Part shown: piece by piece, positions 1 through 8,303 of the stretch | How positions within the stretch are numbered: position 1 is the first letter of the stretch | How the letters are laid out: every line of letters begins with the position of its first letter | IMG/VR virus record: IMGVR_UViG_3300042904_000405 | Location: 1-64,000 of that record | Length of the DNA stretch: 64,000 bases | Origin: a virus | Strand: one strand, 5' to 3' | Translations under genes and position numbers: made by a program | The notes under the pieces: model-generated | Told to the model about the DNA's origin: nothing | Databases searched by the model: none | Seen by the model: the letters and a program-made list of their open reading frames with translations, nothing else

Positions 1-1
1 G

Positions 2-646
2 ACCATGGCGACCGACCTGCAGAAGGTCTTCGACGACGCCGCCGTGGCGCTGTGGGACTCGGTCTCCAACCCGACGACGGCCCAGCAGCGGATGATCCGC
101 AATCAGTTCACGGGGTATGGCCTCGGCTTCCAGAGCTTGAACACTGGCGCGATCCTCGGCTCGCAGAACGCGGCTGGGTTCCTCGACATCGCCGAGCGCA
201 TCTCGGACTTCATCCGCACGCAGCTCGCCGCCGGCGACGACGTGCGCGCCGTCACCAGCCAGGCTCGCGGGTACGTCGATCAGCTCCGGGCAGTGTCCGC
301 CCAGTACGGCGCCAGCAGCGCCGAGGTGGAGCACCTCCTCGCCTCCCTCGGCCTCACCGACTCCGCCATGGCCCAGCTCGTCGCCGAGGTGGATGCGCTG
401 CGCGCCGAGGCGAGCCGCACCGTGCCGGCGAGCGACCCGGAGGCAGCCAAGGCCGCCGAGGAAGAGGCCAAGCGACGCGACGAGGAGGCGAAGAAGCGCG
501 AGGAGCAGACGCAGGCGCTCATGCTCGAGCTGCTCCGCATCGCCGTCGCGAAGCCCACCAGCGTTGAGGTGTCCATCCCGTACGGCGACCCGGAGGCCGT
601 CGCTCTCGCCACCATGAACCGAATCGCCGACAGCCTCAGCGTCTGA
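2..646 (+). CDS. Tape measure protein, C-terminal end (partial, probable)
   Basis: The reading frame is open to the left edge; the first ATG is at 5, so the true start is probably outside the window. Residues ~95-175 are strongly helical, with an Ala/Glu/Lys-rich coiled-coil stretch, and the end has a PYGDPEAVALATMNRIA-type tail common at the C terminus of actinophage tape measure proteins. The next genes are distal tail and tail hub proteins, which is the usual position of the tape measure. It would set tail length inside the tail tube. It could instead be a short separate tail protein beginning at ATG 5. Confidence 0.55.
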   Translation, partial: TMATDLQKVFDDAAVALWDSVSNPTTAQQRMIRNQFTGYGLGFQSLNTGAILGSQNAAGFLDIAERISDFIRTQLAAGDDVRAVTSQARGYVDQLRAVSAQYGASSAEVEHLLASLGLTDSAMAQLVAEVDALRAEASRTVPASDPEAAKAAEEEAKRRDEEAKKREEQTQALMLELLRIAVAKPTSVEVSIPYGDPEAVALATMNRIADSLSV

Positions 647-664
647 CCATAGGATCGTGGCCCA

Positions 665-3397
665 GTGACCTATCACCATCAGTGGCTCTACCTGCGCGAC
701 GAGACCGACGCGCACGAGGTGTTCAACGGGGCCCGGACGGCGGCATACCTGAAGAACCCAGCGCTCAACAACCTCGGCTGCGCCAAGATCTCCAACGTCC
801 TCGACTTCGGCGGGTGCGAGGCCTACGCCTACGACCCGCCGTGCGACGACGACTCCTACGAGGTGCTGGGGTACAGCGACGGGTATGTCGACTTCCCCGG
901 CATTGCGGGCAACTACCTGTCCACCCCGGACGCAGCCCTCTGGGACATCCTGGGCGACGTCACCTTCATCGCTCGGATCGCACCGGACAACTGGGCGACG
1001 GGAGGGCTCCAGACGATCGTCGCGAAGAGATCCGGCGCGACGCAGCACTCGTACCGGTTCTTCGTGAACTTCGATGGCACCCTCCTGCTCAACACGACCC
1101 CGACCGGCCTCGATGCGGCGACCATAACGGCGACCTCAACTGCGCCCGTGGCGGCCGCGCCCGGCGAGTGGATGTGGGTCGCAGTGAGTCTCGACGTGGC
1201 AGATGGGGCCAACCGGACGACGAAGTTCTGGGTGTCTGCCGACGCCCCCGAACCGTCGTGGACGCAGCTGGGGGCGACCATCTCGATTGCTGGCAACACG
1301 ACGATCTTCAACTCAACGTCCCCGGTTGAGGTGGGCTCCAACAATGCCGGCCTGAACAACCTGTTCGCCGGCAAGATCAGCCACGTTTACGTCCGAGCGG
1401 GGATCACGGCGTCGCACGTCAAGCCCGCCCCCCTGACAGACATCATCTCGTATGGGGGATTCGTTCCCGCTGACCTTCCACTCAACTCGGTGAGCACCTT
1501 TTTCGCGTCGTCCTTTGTGGTCTTCACCATCAACCGCGCTGGAGCGGATCAAACGAGGTCGGCGCCACCCCTCGGCGGAGGTCTCTCCCCCGCCCGCGCG
1601 AACCACGTCAACTTCCCGCGGTTTCAGACGAACACGAACGTCTTGACGGTCGCCGACGCGGCGAGCTTCTCCGCCCCGTCTCAACTGGACATTCGCGTGG
1701 CCCTCACGATCTCCCCTCTGAGTCCCGTGAACCGCATCCTGCTGGGCCACTTCGACTTGGCGGGCGTGAGCCTCTCCTGGCGACTCCAGACCAGCTCGTT
1801 CAATCGCTTGGTCCTGCTCACCAGCACGAACGGCTCCACGTCCGTCAACGCCCTCTCGAGTGTCCCCGTTACGACGGACGAGGATCTCTTCCTGCTGAGA
1901 GTGACCTGGCGGTCCAGCGACGGGAGGGTGCAGTACTTCCGCAAGGACACCACCCCCGACACCATCGACGCCGACAAGGCATCGAACACCGGATGGACGC
2001 AGCTCGGAGTCAATGCCACCGCCGCAGTGGGGACGCTCTTCAACTCCACCTCTCCCCTCACGATCGGCAACCTCTCCCTCACCGGTGCGTCCAGTCCATG
2101 GAATGGCGACATCTACGCCTTGTCGGTGGCGACCACCATCGACGGGGCGCCCGTCGTGGACATCAAGACCGATAACTGGCCCCGGGTGAACGACATGGCG
2201 TCGTTCCCGATTGCCGCCGGAGGTCCGGTGGCCGTGACCCGGGCCACGTCCGGGGCGGCTCTCGACTTCGTCTTCGCGGAGCTGGATGATTGGGATGTCG
2301 GCGAGTACTCCGACCCCATGTTCGACCCGGCCCCGTGGTACAGCGAGAACATCCCCGAGTCCGGCGACGTCATGGGCTTCTTCATTGAGGAGTGGACCGG
2401 CCTCGACAACCGCCACACGAAGCGCACCGCCACCAGGACAGGCCGACCGGGGGGAGGCGGCCAGCTCGGCAAGCTGGACTCGTCGGAGCGGGTGATGAAG
2501 CTCAACGTGCTCGTACTCGGCCTCAGCGAGCGCGCGCTCGACCATGCGTTCAACTGGCTCGCCGGCCGACTCGGCAACGCATGCGCCACGTGCGCCACCA
2601 GCTCTCTCCTGCTCCGTCGGTTCTGCCCGGACTCCGAAGAGGAGAACCTCTGGAGCGGCGTGGCCGAGCTGCGCGAGGTCGGCCTCATCGAAGACCTCTC
2701 ATGGGAGGACGAGCCGGTGAAGAACGGTGGGTGCTTCATCCGGCGGCTCTCGTTCACCATCGCCGCCGGCGACCCGTGCATGTACTCGGCGTCCTCGGCC
2801 GCCCCCGGCCTCGTCGACACTGGGGTCATGGCCACCTGCCTGACTTCCCTGCCGATCGGCCCCGACAAGGTGGACTGCCGACCGATGTGTAGCGACATGC
2901 CGGACACATGCCGCAACGTCTTCACGTTCGAGGTCGGCGAGGCAACAGGTGTTGTCGCCCCGATCGTCACGCTCACCAACGACAACTCCGCCCCCGTCGT
3001 CCCGCTCCGCCTCATCTGCTACGCCGACCCCAACGAGGACGGAGTCGTTCCGAATCCTTGCGGTCTGCCGATCCTTGGCGAGATCTACACGCAGGTGATC
3101 CCGCCGTGGACCGAGCTGGTCTGGGACGTCGCGGCACGCAAGGTGCTCTACAGCGACAACAGCACCGTGGGTCTCGAGGGCGGCTTCCGCCTGATGGACG
3201 CCGTCGACCCGCCGTTCCAGCGCTTCTTTGCGTTGCCCTGCGGGACGTCGCACATCGTCATTGAGCCAGCCACGACGTGCTTGACCCGGGACGCGCCGAA
3301 CCTGCGCTACACCTACGGCGGCTACATCTTCGACGACTCAACGCTCCACTTCCCGACGATGTCGTTGCGGTTGCAAGAGCGCTCTGGCTGCGCCTGA
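665..3397 (+). CDS. Distal tail-like minor tail protein with two LamG-like insertions
   Basis: Length 910 aa, GTG start. The N terminus (~1-70) and the C-terminal half (~560-910, with ERVMKLNVLVLG-like and Cys-containing segments) look like an actinophage distal tail (Dit) type minor tail protein. Two regions (~75-250 and ~320-510) each resemble a LamG/concanavalin jelly-roll: both start near FPxF/FPGI with an alanine-phenylalanine loop and end in a NSTSPxxxG segment followed by a G-K/D-I strand. Such domains usually bind carbohydrate, so this protein may contact the cell surface as well as build the tail tip. It overlaps the next start (ATGA at 3395-3399). TAGGAT at 650-655 could be either part of the ribosome site or a -10 element. 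Confidence 0.7.
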   Translation: MTYHHQWLYLRDETDAHEVFNGARTAAYLKNPALNNLGCAKISNVLDFGGCEAYAYDPPCDDDSYEVLGYSDGYVDFPGIAGNYLSTPDAALWDILGDVTFIARIAPDNWATGGLQTIVAKRSGATQHSYRFFVNFDGTLLLNTTPTGLDAATITATSTAPVAAAPGEWMWVAVSLDVADGANRTTKFWVSADAPEPSWTQLGATISIAGNTTIFNSTSPVEVGSNNAGLNNLFAGKISHVYVRAGITASHVKPAPLTDIISYGGFVPADLPLNSVSTFFASSFVVFTINRAGADQTRSAPPLGGGLSPARANHVNFPRFQTNTNVLTVADAASFSAPSQLDIRVALTISPLSPVNRILLGHFDLAGVSLSWRLQTSSFNRLVLLTSTNGSTSVNALSSVPVTTDEDLFLLRVTWRSSDGRVQYFRKDTTPDTIDADKASNTGWTQLGVNATAAVGTLFNSTSPLTIGNLSLTGASSPWNGDIYALSVATTIDGAPVVDIKTDNWPRVNDMASFPIAAGGPVAVTRATSGAALDFVFAELDDWDVGEYSDPMFDPAPWYSENIPESGDVMGFFIEEWTGLDNRHTKRTATRTGRPGGGGQLGKLDSSERVMKLNVLVLGLSERALDHAFNWLAGRLGNACATCATSSLLLRRFCPDSEEENLWSGVAELREVGLIEDLSWEDEPVKNGGCFIRRLSFTIAAGDPCMYSASSAAPGLVDTGVMATCLTSLPIGPDKVDCRPMCSDMPDTCRNVFTFEVGEATGVVAPIVTLTNDNSAPVVPLRLICYADPNEDGVVPNPCGLPILGEIYTQVIPPWTELVWDVAARKVLYSDNSTVGLEGGFRLMDAVDPPFQRFFALPCGTSHIVIEPATTCLTRDAPNLRYTYGGYIFDDSTLHFPTMSLRLQERSGCA

Positions 3398-5340
3398 TGG
3401 CACGCCCCCGCATCACCGCCGTCTCGGAGATGGTCTTCTCCGACGCGTCATCCAGCTCCGCCCTCGACGTCCCCCTGCCCTTCCACCAGAAGGACGACGT
3501 CATCGTCCTGGCTGCGCAGATCTTCCCGTCCCCCCTGGGGCCCGTGTACCCAGCGGCGCCCGCTGGGTGGCAGGCCACCACTGCAAGTTTGTACAGCGGC
3601 AGGGACTACTTCATGAACTCCGCCGCGGTCGTCATCTGGTGGTGGCGGCGCGCCACGGACAGCGCGACGCCGACCCCCCGGATCGTCCCGGGCACCCCTG
3701 CTGGGTTCGCCGACCTCGAGCACAACATGGGCGCCTTCGCCTTCGTGGTTCGCGACTGCGTCACGTTCGGTGACCCCTTTGAGAGCAGGACGCGCTCAGG
3801 CGGCACCCAGACCGACAACACTCCGACGTCGCCTACGGCATCCACCAATCCCGACTCGCTCATGATCGTGCTGGCCACCGCAACGAGCAGTGGACTCACA
3901 ACCATCGGATCGCCGGGGCAGGGGTTCTCCTTCGTCGCTCGCAAGGTCAGCTTCTACAACGCTGGCTCCACGGGGATCATCTTCACCCGACCGGTGGAGG
4001 CGGAGACGGTCGGGGCATCGTTCCTCGGGTTCGACTACAACGACAGCAACCCGTCCACCTTCTACAACGTCTTCACGTTCGTCGCCATCCCCACGGCGAG
4101 CGTTGGCGTCGGCATCATCCCAGCCACGGCGGTGCCGATCCGCGGCATGGCGCGCGGCTCCAAGAACCGGCCGGTCCTGGGGTGCGCCAGCGAGTACGAG
4201 GCGATCATCACCGGCAATGACTACGAGACTCGGATCGATGCGGTCCGGTGGTCCAACATCACATGGGAGCGTGTGCTCGACGAGATCTCCACCGCCAGCG
4301 TCGTCGTTCCCGACGAGTGGGGTGGCGTGGCGTGCTGCGCCAAGTACGGCGGCCTCAAGCCGTGGCGCTACGGCATGACGATCGAGCGCGACGGGATGCC
4401 TGTGTGGAAGGGGCCGGTCACATCGGTGGCGCGCAGCGACGGGCGGATCACGATCAGTTGCAGCGACACGTTCTCCCGGTTCCGCAAGCGCCTCGCCACC
4501 AGGACGGAGTCGCTGCGCTTCGTCTCCAACGATGTGGGGCAGATGTTCGCCTACATCCTCAACGTCTCAGCGCGAGTGCCCACGGACGCCTTCGTCTTCA
4601 ACGTGCCGCAGCCCGCCGTCGGCGTGGCGATCACCCGCAACGTGGTGGCCCGAGAGTTCAACTACGCCTGGGACGTCGTAGAGGATCTCCTCGACTCATC
4701 GATCGATGCCTACGTGCTCGCCGGCGTGCCGGTCGTCTTCCAGCCGAACGTCGGTTGGCTCTTCATCGGCCCTCTCAACGAGCAGTACTACCTCAACACC
4801 GAGCAGGCCGCGGCCGTCACGTCGGGCGGCGACACCGTCTACGGGATGTTCACCCAGGAAGCCTTCACCGAGATCCCGCAGTGGACGATCAACGGCATGG
4901 CGCAGGCCAACACCGGATGGGCGCCCGGCGCCGACTCCGGCCAGGGGGGCTTCCGTAAGTTCTGGACCGCGCAGATCGACGATGACCTTCCCTATGACAG
5001 CGTGCTCGACATCGTGGAGACCGCCGAGCTGTACCGGGCCGGCGAAGGCGAAGTGGAGCCGGACGACTCGGCGTTCCAGCGGCGGGTCGACTCTCTTGTT
5101 GCCCTGCGCGCCATCGCTCCAGCGGTGATTGACTCGGTGAGCCTGTCCGCCGAGGCGCCGGTCAACGTGGAGAACCTGCGACCCGGATCGATCTGGACGA
5201 TGGACGTGTTCGACGCATGCTGGGGGCAGTTGCTTGCTGCGGGACGCGTGAAGCGGGTGCGTGGCAGTGTGCAGGCGGGCGAGGACGAGAAGATCGCTGT
5301 GACACTCCAGCCGCTGGGCTACACGGAAGGCGCTCTCTGA
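3397..5340 (+). CDS. Tail hub / tail-associated minor tail protein
   Basis: Length 647 aa, started at the ATG that overlaps the previous TGA (ATGA). An upstream in-frame start at 3277 would overlap the previous gene by 120 bp and is not needed. The first ~250 residues are a beta-rich, Ser/Thr-rich domain containing WWWRR. From ~265 onward it resembles the baseplate hub protein that follows Dit in actinophages: a strand-rich segment with IERDGMPVWKGPVTSVARSD, then ISCSDTFSRFRKRL. The end (~630-647) has the KRVRGSVQAGEDEKIAVTLQ type found in this family. It probably forms the tail tip ring that the fibre proteins join. No peptidase motif was seen. Confidence 0.65.
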   Translation: MARPRITAVSEMVFSDASSSSALDVPLPFHQKDDVIVLAAQIFPSPLGPVYPAAPAGWQATTASLYSGRDYFMNSAAVVIWWWRRATDSATPTPRIVPGTPAGFADLEHNMGAFAFVVRDCVTFGDPFESRTRSGGTQTDNTPTSPTASTNPDSLMIVLATATSSGLTTIGSPGQGFSFVARKVSFYNAGSTGIIFTRPVEAETVGASFLGFDYNDSNPSTFYNVFTFVAIPTASVGVGIIPATAVPIRGMARGSKNRPVLGCASEYEAIITGNDYETRIDAVRWSNITWERVLDEISTASVVVPDEWGGVACCAKYGGLKPWRYGMTIERDGMPVWKGPVTSVARSDGRITISCSDTFSRFRKRLATRTESLRFVSNDVGQMFAYILNVSARVPTDAFVFNVPQPAVGVAITRNVVAREFNYAWDVVEDLLDSSIDAYVLAGVPVVFQPNVGWLFIGPLNEQYYLNTEQAAAVTSGGDTVYGMFTQEAFTEIPQWTINGMAQANTGWAPGADSGQGGFRKFWTAQIDDDLPYDSVLDIVETAELYRAGEGEVEPDDSAFQRRVDSLVALRAIAPAVIDSVSLSAEAPVNVENLRPGSIWTMDVFDACWGQLLAAGRVKRVRGSVQAGEDEKIAVTLQPLGYTEGAL

Positions 5341-5864
5341 TGGGTGACCGGAACCTGACCGAGCCGACGATGGCCATGCAGCAGATGCTGACCGGGCTGC
5401 GCGACGGGCAGGCCCGCACGCGCAACCGGCAACGGTGGCAGGGAGCGATCCAGCCGTCGGCCCCCGGCTCTGGCTCGAGCATTACGGACGGCAACGACGT
5501 GGCGCTGGCGAGCCTCGTGCTCGACCCGGGCTCGTGGTTCCTCATGGTGAGGATCGGCGTCGAGATCTCGTCGGGCCCCGGCACCGCGACGTTCATCGGG
5601 TCTGAGCGCATGACGGCCCTGCTGCGAACGTACCTGCCGGACTCCAGCTCCCTGCTTGAAGTGGTCGACCAGGAGACACTGTCACCGTCCGTCGTGGCGG
5701 ACACGTCCTCGGGCGGCTTCTACGCGGGATCCCTCACGCTGTTCGGCCCGATCTCCTACGACGACCAGGTGGAGGTGCGGGCCGGGGGCCGGATCATCGG
5801 ACCCGACGACGCTGGCCGCTTCGTCTCGTGGCACTCAACCAAGATCATGGCCTTGCCGTTCTGA
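5340..5864 (+). CDS. Minor tail / virion-associated protein
   Basis: Length 174 aa; the start overlaps the previous stop (TGATG). The N terminus (~1-35) is polar and helical with QMLTGLRDGQARTRNRQRW, followed by a beta-rich domain with regularly spaced hydrophobic strands and a typical SLTLFGPISYDDQVEVRAGG segment. The size, position after the hub gene and N-terminal helix suit an accessory tail-tip protein. No enzyme motif is visible and the family is not recognised with certainty. Confidence 0.5.
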   Translation: MGDRNLTEPTMAMQQMLTGLRDGQARTRNRQRWQGAIQPSAPGSGSSITDGNDVALASLVLDPGSWFLMVRIGVEISSGPGTATFIGSERMTALLRTYLPDSSSLLEVVDQETLSPSVVADTSSGGFYAGSLTLFGPISYDDQVEVRAGGRIIGPDDAGRFVSWHSTKIMALPF

Positions 5865-5876
5865 CAGGATGTACCC

Positions 5877-6500
5877 GTGAGTCTCTGCCCCCCGTCGCGA
5901 TGCGGCTGCACGATCACGTCGTCATCGTTGAGTGTCCAGGCCAAGGCTGGCGGCGTCGGCTACAACCTCGAGACCTACGACGGCATCGCCACCGAGATCC
6001 CGGACACGCGCCCCGAGTCCGGCGAGCGGTTCGACGGGATGCGCGTGTTCACCACCGACACGCGCAGCGTGTGGATGTGGAACGCGCCGTCGGGCAAGTG
6101 GCGCCTGAGGTCCAAGCCAGTCACCAGCTTCACCCCCACGACGACCTTCACGCTGGGTGCTGCGACGATCGCCACCAAGTACTGGGTCTCGGATGAGACG
6201 GTCCACTACCAGGGCCGGCTGCTCTGGGGAGCCGGAATGATCTGGGGGATGAACGGCAACGAGATCGACCTCCCCATTCCCGCTTACCCCAACATCCCCC
6301 GCATGGCAGGTGTCGCTAGCTTCTACAACCCGCCGGCAGGCGACGTGTACCCGGCGATCACCGACATCGCCCCCGGTTGGGACACCTTCACCACGTACGC
6401 CCCCGCGCCGGCCGACTTCGCCATCTCCAACACGAACCCCTTCACCTGGGTGGCTGGCGCCGAGATGTGGTGGACCTTCGCCTACCCGCAGGCCCCCTAG
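5877..6500 (+). CDS. Tail-tip/fibre protein, copy A of a paralogous pair
   Basis: Length 207 aa, GTG start with AGGATG before it. It begins MSLCPPSRCGC and the next gene begins MSLCPSSRCGC, so the two are paralogues with the same three N-terminal cysteines. Both then share a strand with F/YTP, an LGA-TxA-YW turn, and TVHYxGRxxxGAG, and both end in a W-rich W(T)-FxYP segment. This copy has an extra MWNAPSGKWRLR strand of the type found in phage fibre and collar domains. A role in host contact at the tail tip is inferred from position. Confidence 0.5.
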   Translation: MSLCPPSRCGCTITSSSLSVQAKAGGVGYNLETYDGIATEIPDTRPESGERFDGMRVFTTDTRSVWMWNAPSGKWRLRSKPVTSFTPTTTFTLGAATIATKYWVSDETVHYQGRLLWGAGMIWGMNGNEIDLPIPAYPNIPRMAGVASFYNPPAGDVYPAITDIAPGWDTFTTYAPAPADFAISNTNPFTWVAGAEMWWTFAYPQAP

Positions 6501-6511
6501 GAAGGAACGCG

Positions 6512-7165
6512 ATGTCTCTCTGTCCCTCCTCTCGCTGCGGGTGCTCGTTCGATTCGGACACGCTGGAGATCAGCCGCGCCGCCAGCGGGCTCGTCACCAT
6601 CGAGATGCCGGACGCCTACGCCGACGCCTATCCCGTCTTCGTGTTCCTCAACGAGGCCGAGCGCGACGCCGAGTTGCCCAGCCCCGAGGAGGGGATGGAG
6701 GCGCGCATGCGGGCGACCGACGTCAAGTACCGCTACACGGGGAGCGCTTGGCGGATCATCTATCAGCCGATCACGGCGTACACGCCAACGTTCTCCGGCG
6801 TGGTCTCGGCGCTGGGCGCGGTCACGGTGGCGGCGCGCTACTGGCGCGAGGGCGACACCGTCCACTACACGGGCAGGTTTGCCCTCGGGGCGGGGACCAC
6901 GTTCACGGCTGGGCTGAACCTCTTCCGACTGACGTTGCCCGTCATGCAGGAGGGCGGGAACACCTACCCCGTGTGCGGGTCCGGGCGCATGTACGACGCG
7001 AGCACGAACACCAACGCCAGCGCTTCCTGCTCGTTGTTCGTCGCCGGAGAGGCGGTGATCTTCCGCGACGGCGACTTCCAGTTCGGCGACATCAGCGCCA
7101 CGTCGCCCTGGACCTGGGGAACGGGCGACGAGCTTCAGTGGACCCTCTCCTACCCGGCCCTATAG
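6512..7165 (+). CDS. Tail-tip/fibre protein, copy B of a paralogous pair
   Basis: Length 217 aa, ATG start with a good GAAGGA site at 6501-6506. It is a paralogue of the gene just upstream: the same CPSSRCGC N terminus, a matching VKYRYTGSAWRIIYQP strand where copy A has MWNAPSGKWRLR, and DTVHYTGRFALGAGT. It ends WTLSYPAL. The conserved N-terminal cysteines suggest metal binding or disulphide pinning to the tail. It is the last gene of the tail-tip block. Confidence 0.5.
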   Translation: MSLCPSSRCGCSFDSDTLEISRAASGLVTIEMPDAYADAYPVFVFLNEAERDAELPSPEEGMEARMRATDVKYRYTGSAWRIIYQPITAYTPTFSGVVSALGAVTVAARYWREGDTVHYTGRFALGAGTTFTAGLNLFRLTLPVMQEGGNTYPVCGSGRMYDASTNTNASASCSLFVAGEAVIFRDGDFQFGDISATSPWTWGTGDELQWTLSYPAL

Positions 7166-7251
7166 CAGGCGGGACGCTGTAGGACCCTCCTGGGACGCTC
7201 CTGATACATGCTTGCGTCATGGGAGAAGACCGACAGAGCGCGGCCGAAGGG

Positions 7252-7257
7252 TACTGT
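7252..7257 (+). promoter_or_regulatory. -10 element TACTGT, leaderless start
   Basis: TACTGT lies 7 nt before the ATG at 7265. With normal actinobacterial geometry transcription would begin at or next to the start codon. It belongs to a recurrent set in this phage (see findings). Confidence 0.5.
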
Positions 7258-7264
7258 GACATCT

Positions 7265-7726
7265 ATGCCATCCTTGCGTCCCGCTACGACTTCGACGGGA
7301 CCGTCGACGACGCGCCGCGAGCGGTTGCTGACGTCGTTGAGCCGCCGCGGCGGGGCGATGGGCTGGATCGCATCGACGCACGGCGTGATCATCCTGATGA
7401 CCCTGATCATGCTCGGCATGACGATCGTCATCCTCCTCGACTACCACAGCAACGAGCTGCCTGGGAAGTGGTGGCACGTCGCTGCTTCGTCAACCGCAGT
7501 CGGGTGTGGAGTCTGGGCCATGAGGGCCGGATCAACCCCGACGATCCGATACTGGTGCGGGATCTTCTGGGTCGCCTTCGGGGTGTTGCGGTCCCTCTCC
7601 TGGTTGCTGGCTGGGTCGCTGTCGGGTGCGCTCTCCTGGCTACCATGCGTACTACTGGGTCTGGTGGTATTCGCGAGGCGTGGCTCAGCTCCTTACGTCA
7701 GGGCGGAACATGAACCTCCGACATAA
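7265..7726 (+). CDS. Multi-pass membrane protein in lysis region
   Basis: Length 153 aa from the ATG placed 7 nt after TACTGT. An earlier ATG at 7208 has no ribosome site. The first ~30 residues are Arg/Thr/Ser-rich and cytoplasmic-looking. They are followed by about four hydrophobic segments: ~35-57 with VIILMTLIMLGMTIVILL, ~67-80, ~90-110 and ~112-130. It sits just upstream of two other membrane proteins and the endolysin, so a holin or antiholin role is plausible but unproven. Confidence 0.55.
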   Translation: MPSLRPATTSTGPSTTRRERLLTSLSRRGGAMGWIASTHGVIILMTLIMLGMTIVILLDYHSNELPGKWWHVAASSTAVGCGVWAMRAGSTPTIRYWCGIFWVAFGVLRSLSWLLAGSLSGALSWLPCVLLGLVVFARRGSAPYVRAEHEPPT

Positions 7727-8081
7727 GAAGGACCCGTGGAAGAACATCACCACAGCGGTGTGCCTGATGATCATGGTCGCGTTCGCGATCGCAAAGATCA
7801 CAGCGGACATCGATCCTGGGCCATACTGGACGGCGTTGCTGGGCGGCGCCCTTGGGATCGGCGTCGTGGCGGGCAACACCAGACAGGATGGCCGTCGTGA
7901 CTCAGAACGAGATCGACCAGATCGAGATCGAGCGCAGGACGTGGTGGACGAAGGGCAGAGTGCCCGCCGCCCCGGTGATGCTGGCGATAGCGATCGTCGC
8001 CGCAGCTTTCGGCTACGCCTTCTGGCAGCAATCAGTGGACCGACACGAAGCGCGCGTTGCCAACTGCGAAGTGCAGGCTGA
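7710..8081 (+). CDS. Holin-like two-pass membrane protein with Arg-rich tail
   Basis: Length 123 aa. Two hydrophobic segments (~15-33, TAVCLMIMVAFAIAKI; ~40-57, YWTALLGGALGIGVVAG) are followed by a very charged, Arg/Asp-rich tail, the general plan of many class II holins. The last ~60 residues are translated from DNA that also encodes the next membrane protein in another frame (overlap 7897-8081), so the true end is uncertain; a frameshift or a real long overlap are both possible. It overlaps the previous gene by 17 bp. Confidence 0.5.
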   Translation: MNLRHKKDPWKNITTAVCLMIMVAFAIAKITADIDPGPYWTALLGGALGIGVVAGNTRQDGRRDSERDRPDRDRAQDVVDEGQSARRPGDAGDSDRRRSFRLRLLAAISGPTRSARCQLRSAG

Positions 8082-8286
8082 GTTCAGGACGTTCTTCACT
8101 GACTACCTCGCGGATCAGATCGGCACGCCGGTTGAGCAGATCGGCGGCTTCGATCAGCTGTCGCCGCCAGCCAGAGACTTCGCCCTCCAGCTCGCCCCGA
8201 TCGTCGAGGCCGACCGCCTCGAGGACAAGGCAGCGCTCGCCGAGTACATCGCCAAGTTCCCCATCCCGACCTGCCGCGGCCTGTAG
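7897..8286 (+). CDS. Single-pass membrane protein in lysis region
   Basis: Length 129 aa from GTG 7897, which has AGGA 8 nt upstream; ATG 7888 is an alternative with no spaced ribosome site. After ~25 polar residues there is one clear membrane segment (~27-44, VMLAIAIVAAAFGYAFW). A helical, acidic outer domain of ~80 residues follows, with two cysteines (near 58 and 126). The topology would suit a spanin-like or signal-anchor protein acting near the envelope. It directly precedes the endolysin gene. The family is not recognised. Confidence 0.5.
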   Translation: MTQNEIDQIEIERRTWWTKGRVPAAPVMLAIAIVAAAFGYAFWQQSVDRHEARVANCEVQAEFRTFFTDYLADQIGTPVEQIGGFDQLSPPARDFALQLAPIVEADRLEDKAALAEYIAKFPIPTCRGL

Positions 8287-8290
8287 CGCA

Positions 8291-8296
8291 TAGCAT
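8291..8296 (+). promoter_or_regulatory. -10 element TAGCAT before endolysin
   Basis: CATAGCAT (8289-8296) ends 7 nt before the GTG at 8304 and there is no Shine-Dalgarno sequence. This suggests a leaderless endolysin mRNA. Confidence 0.55.
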
Positions 8297-8303
8297 CAGA
8301 CCC

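Noticed and set aside
1313-2545. Long minus-strand open frame (410 codons) antisense to the distal tail gene
   Set aside because: Arg/Gly/Val-rich composition typical of antisense frames in high-GC DNA, no ribosome site, and it lies fully inside a convincing plus gene.
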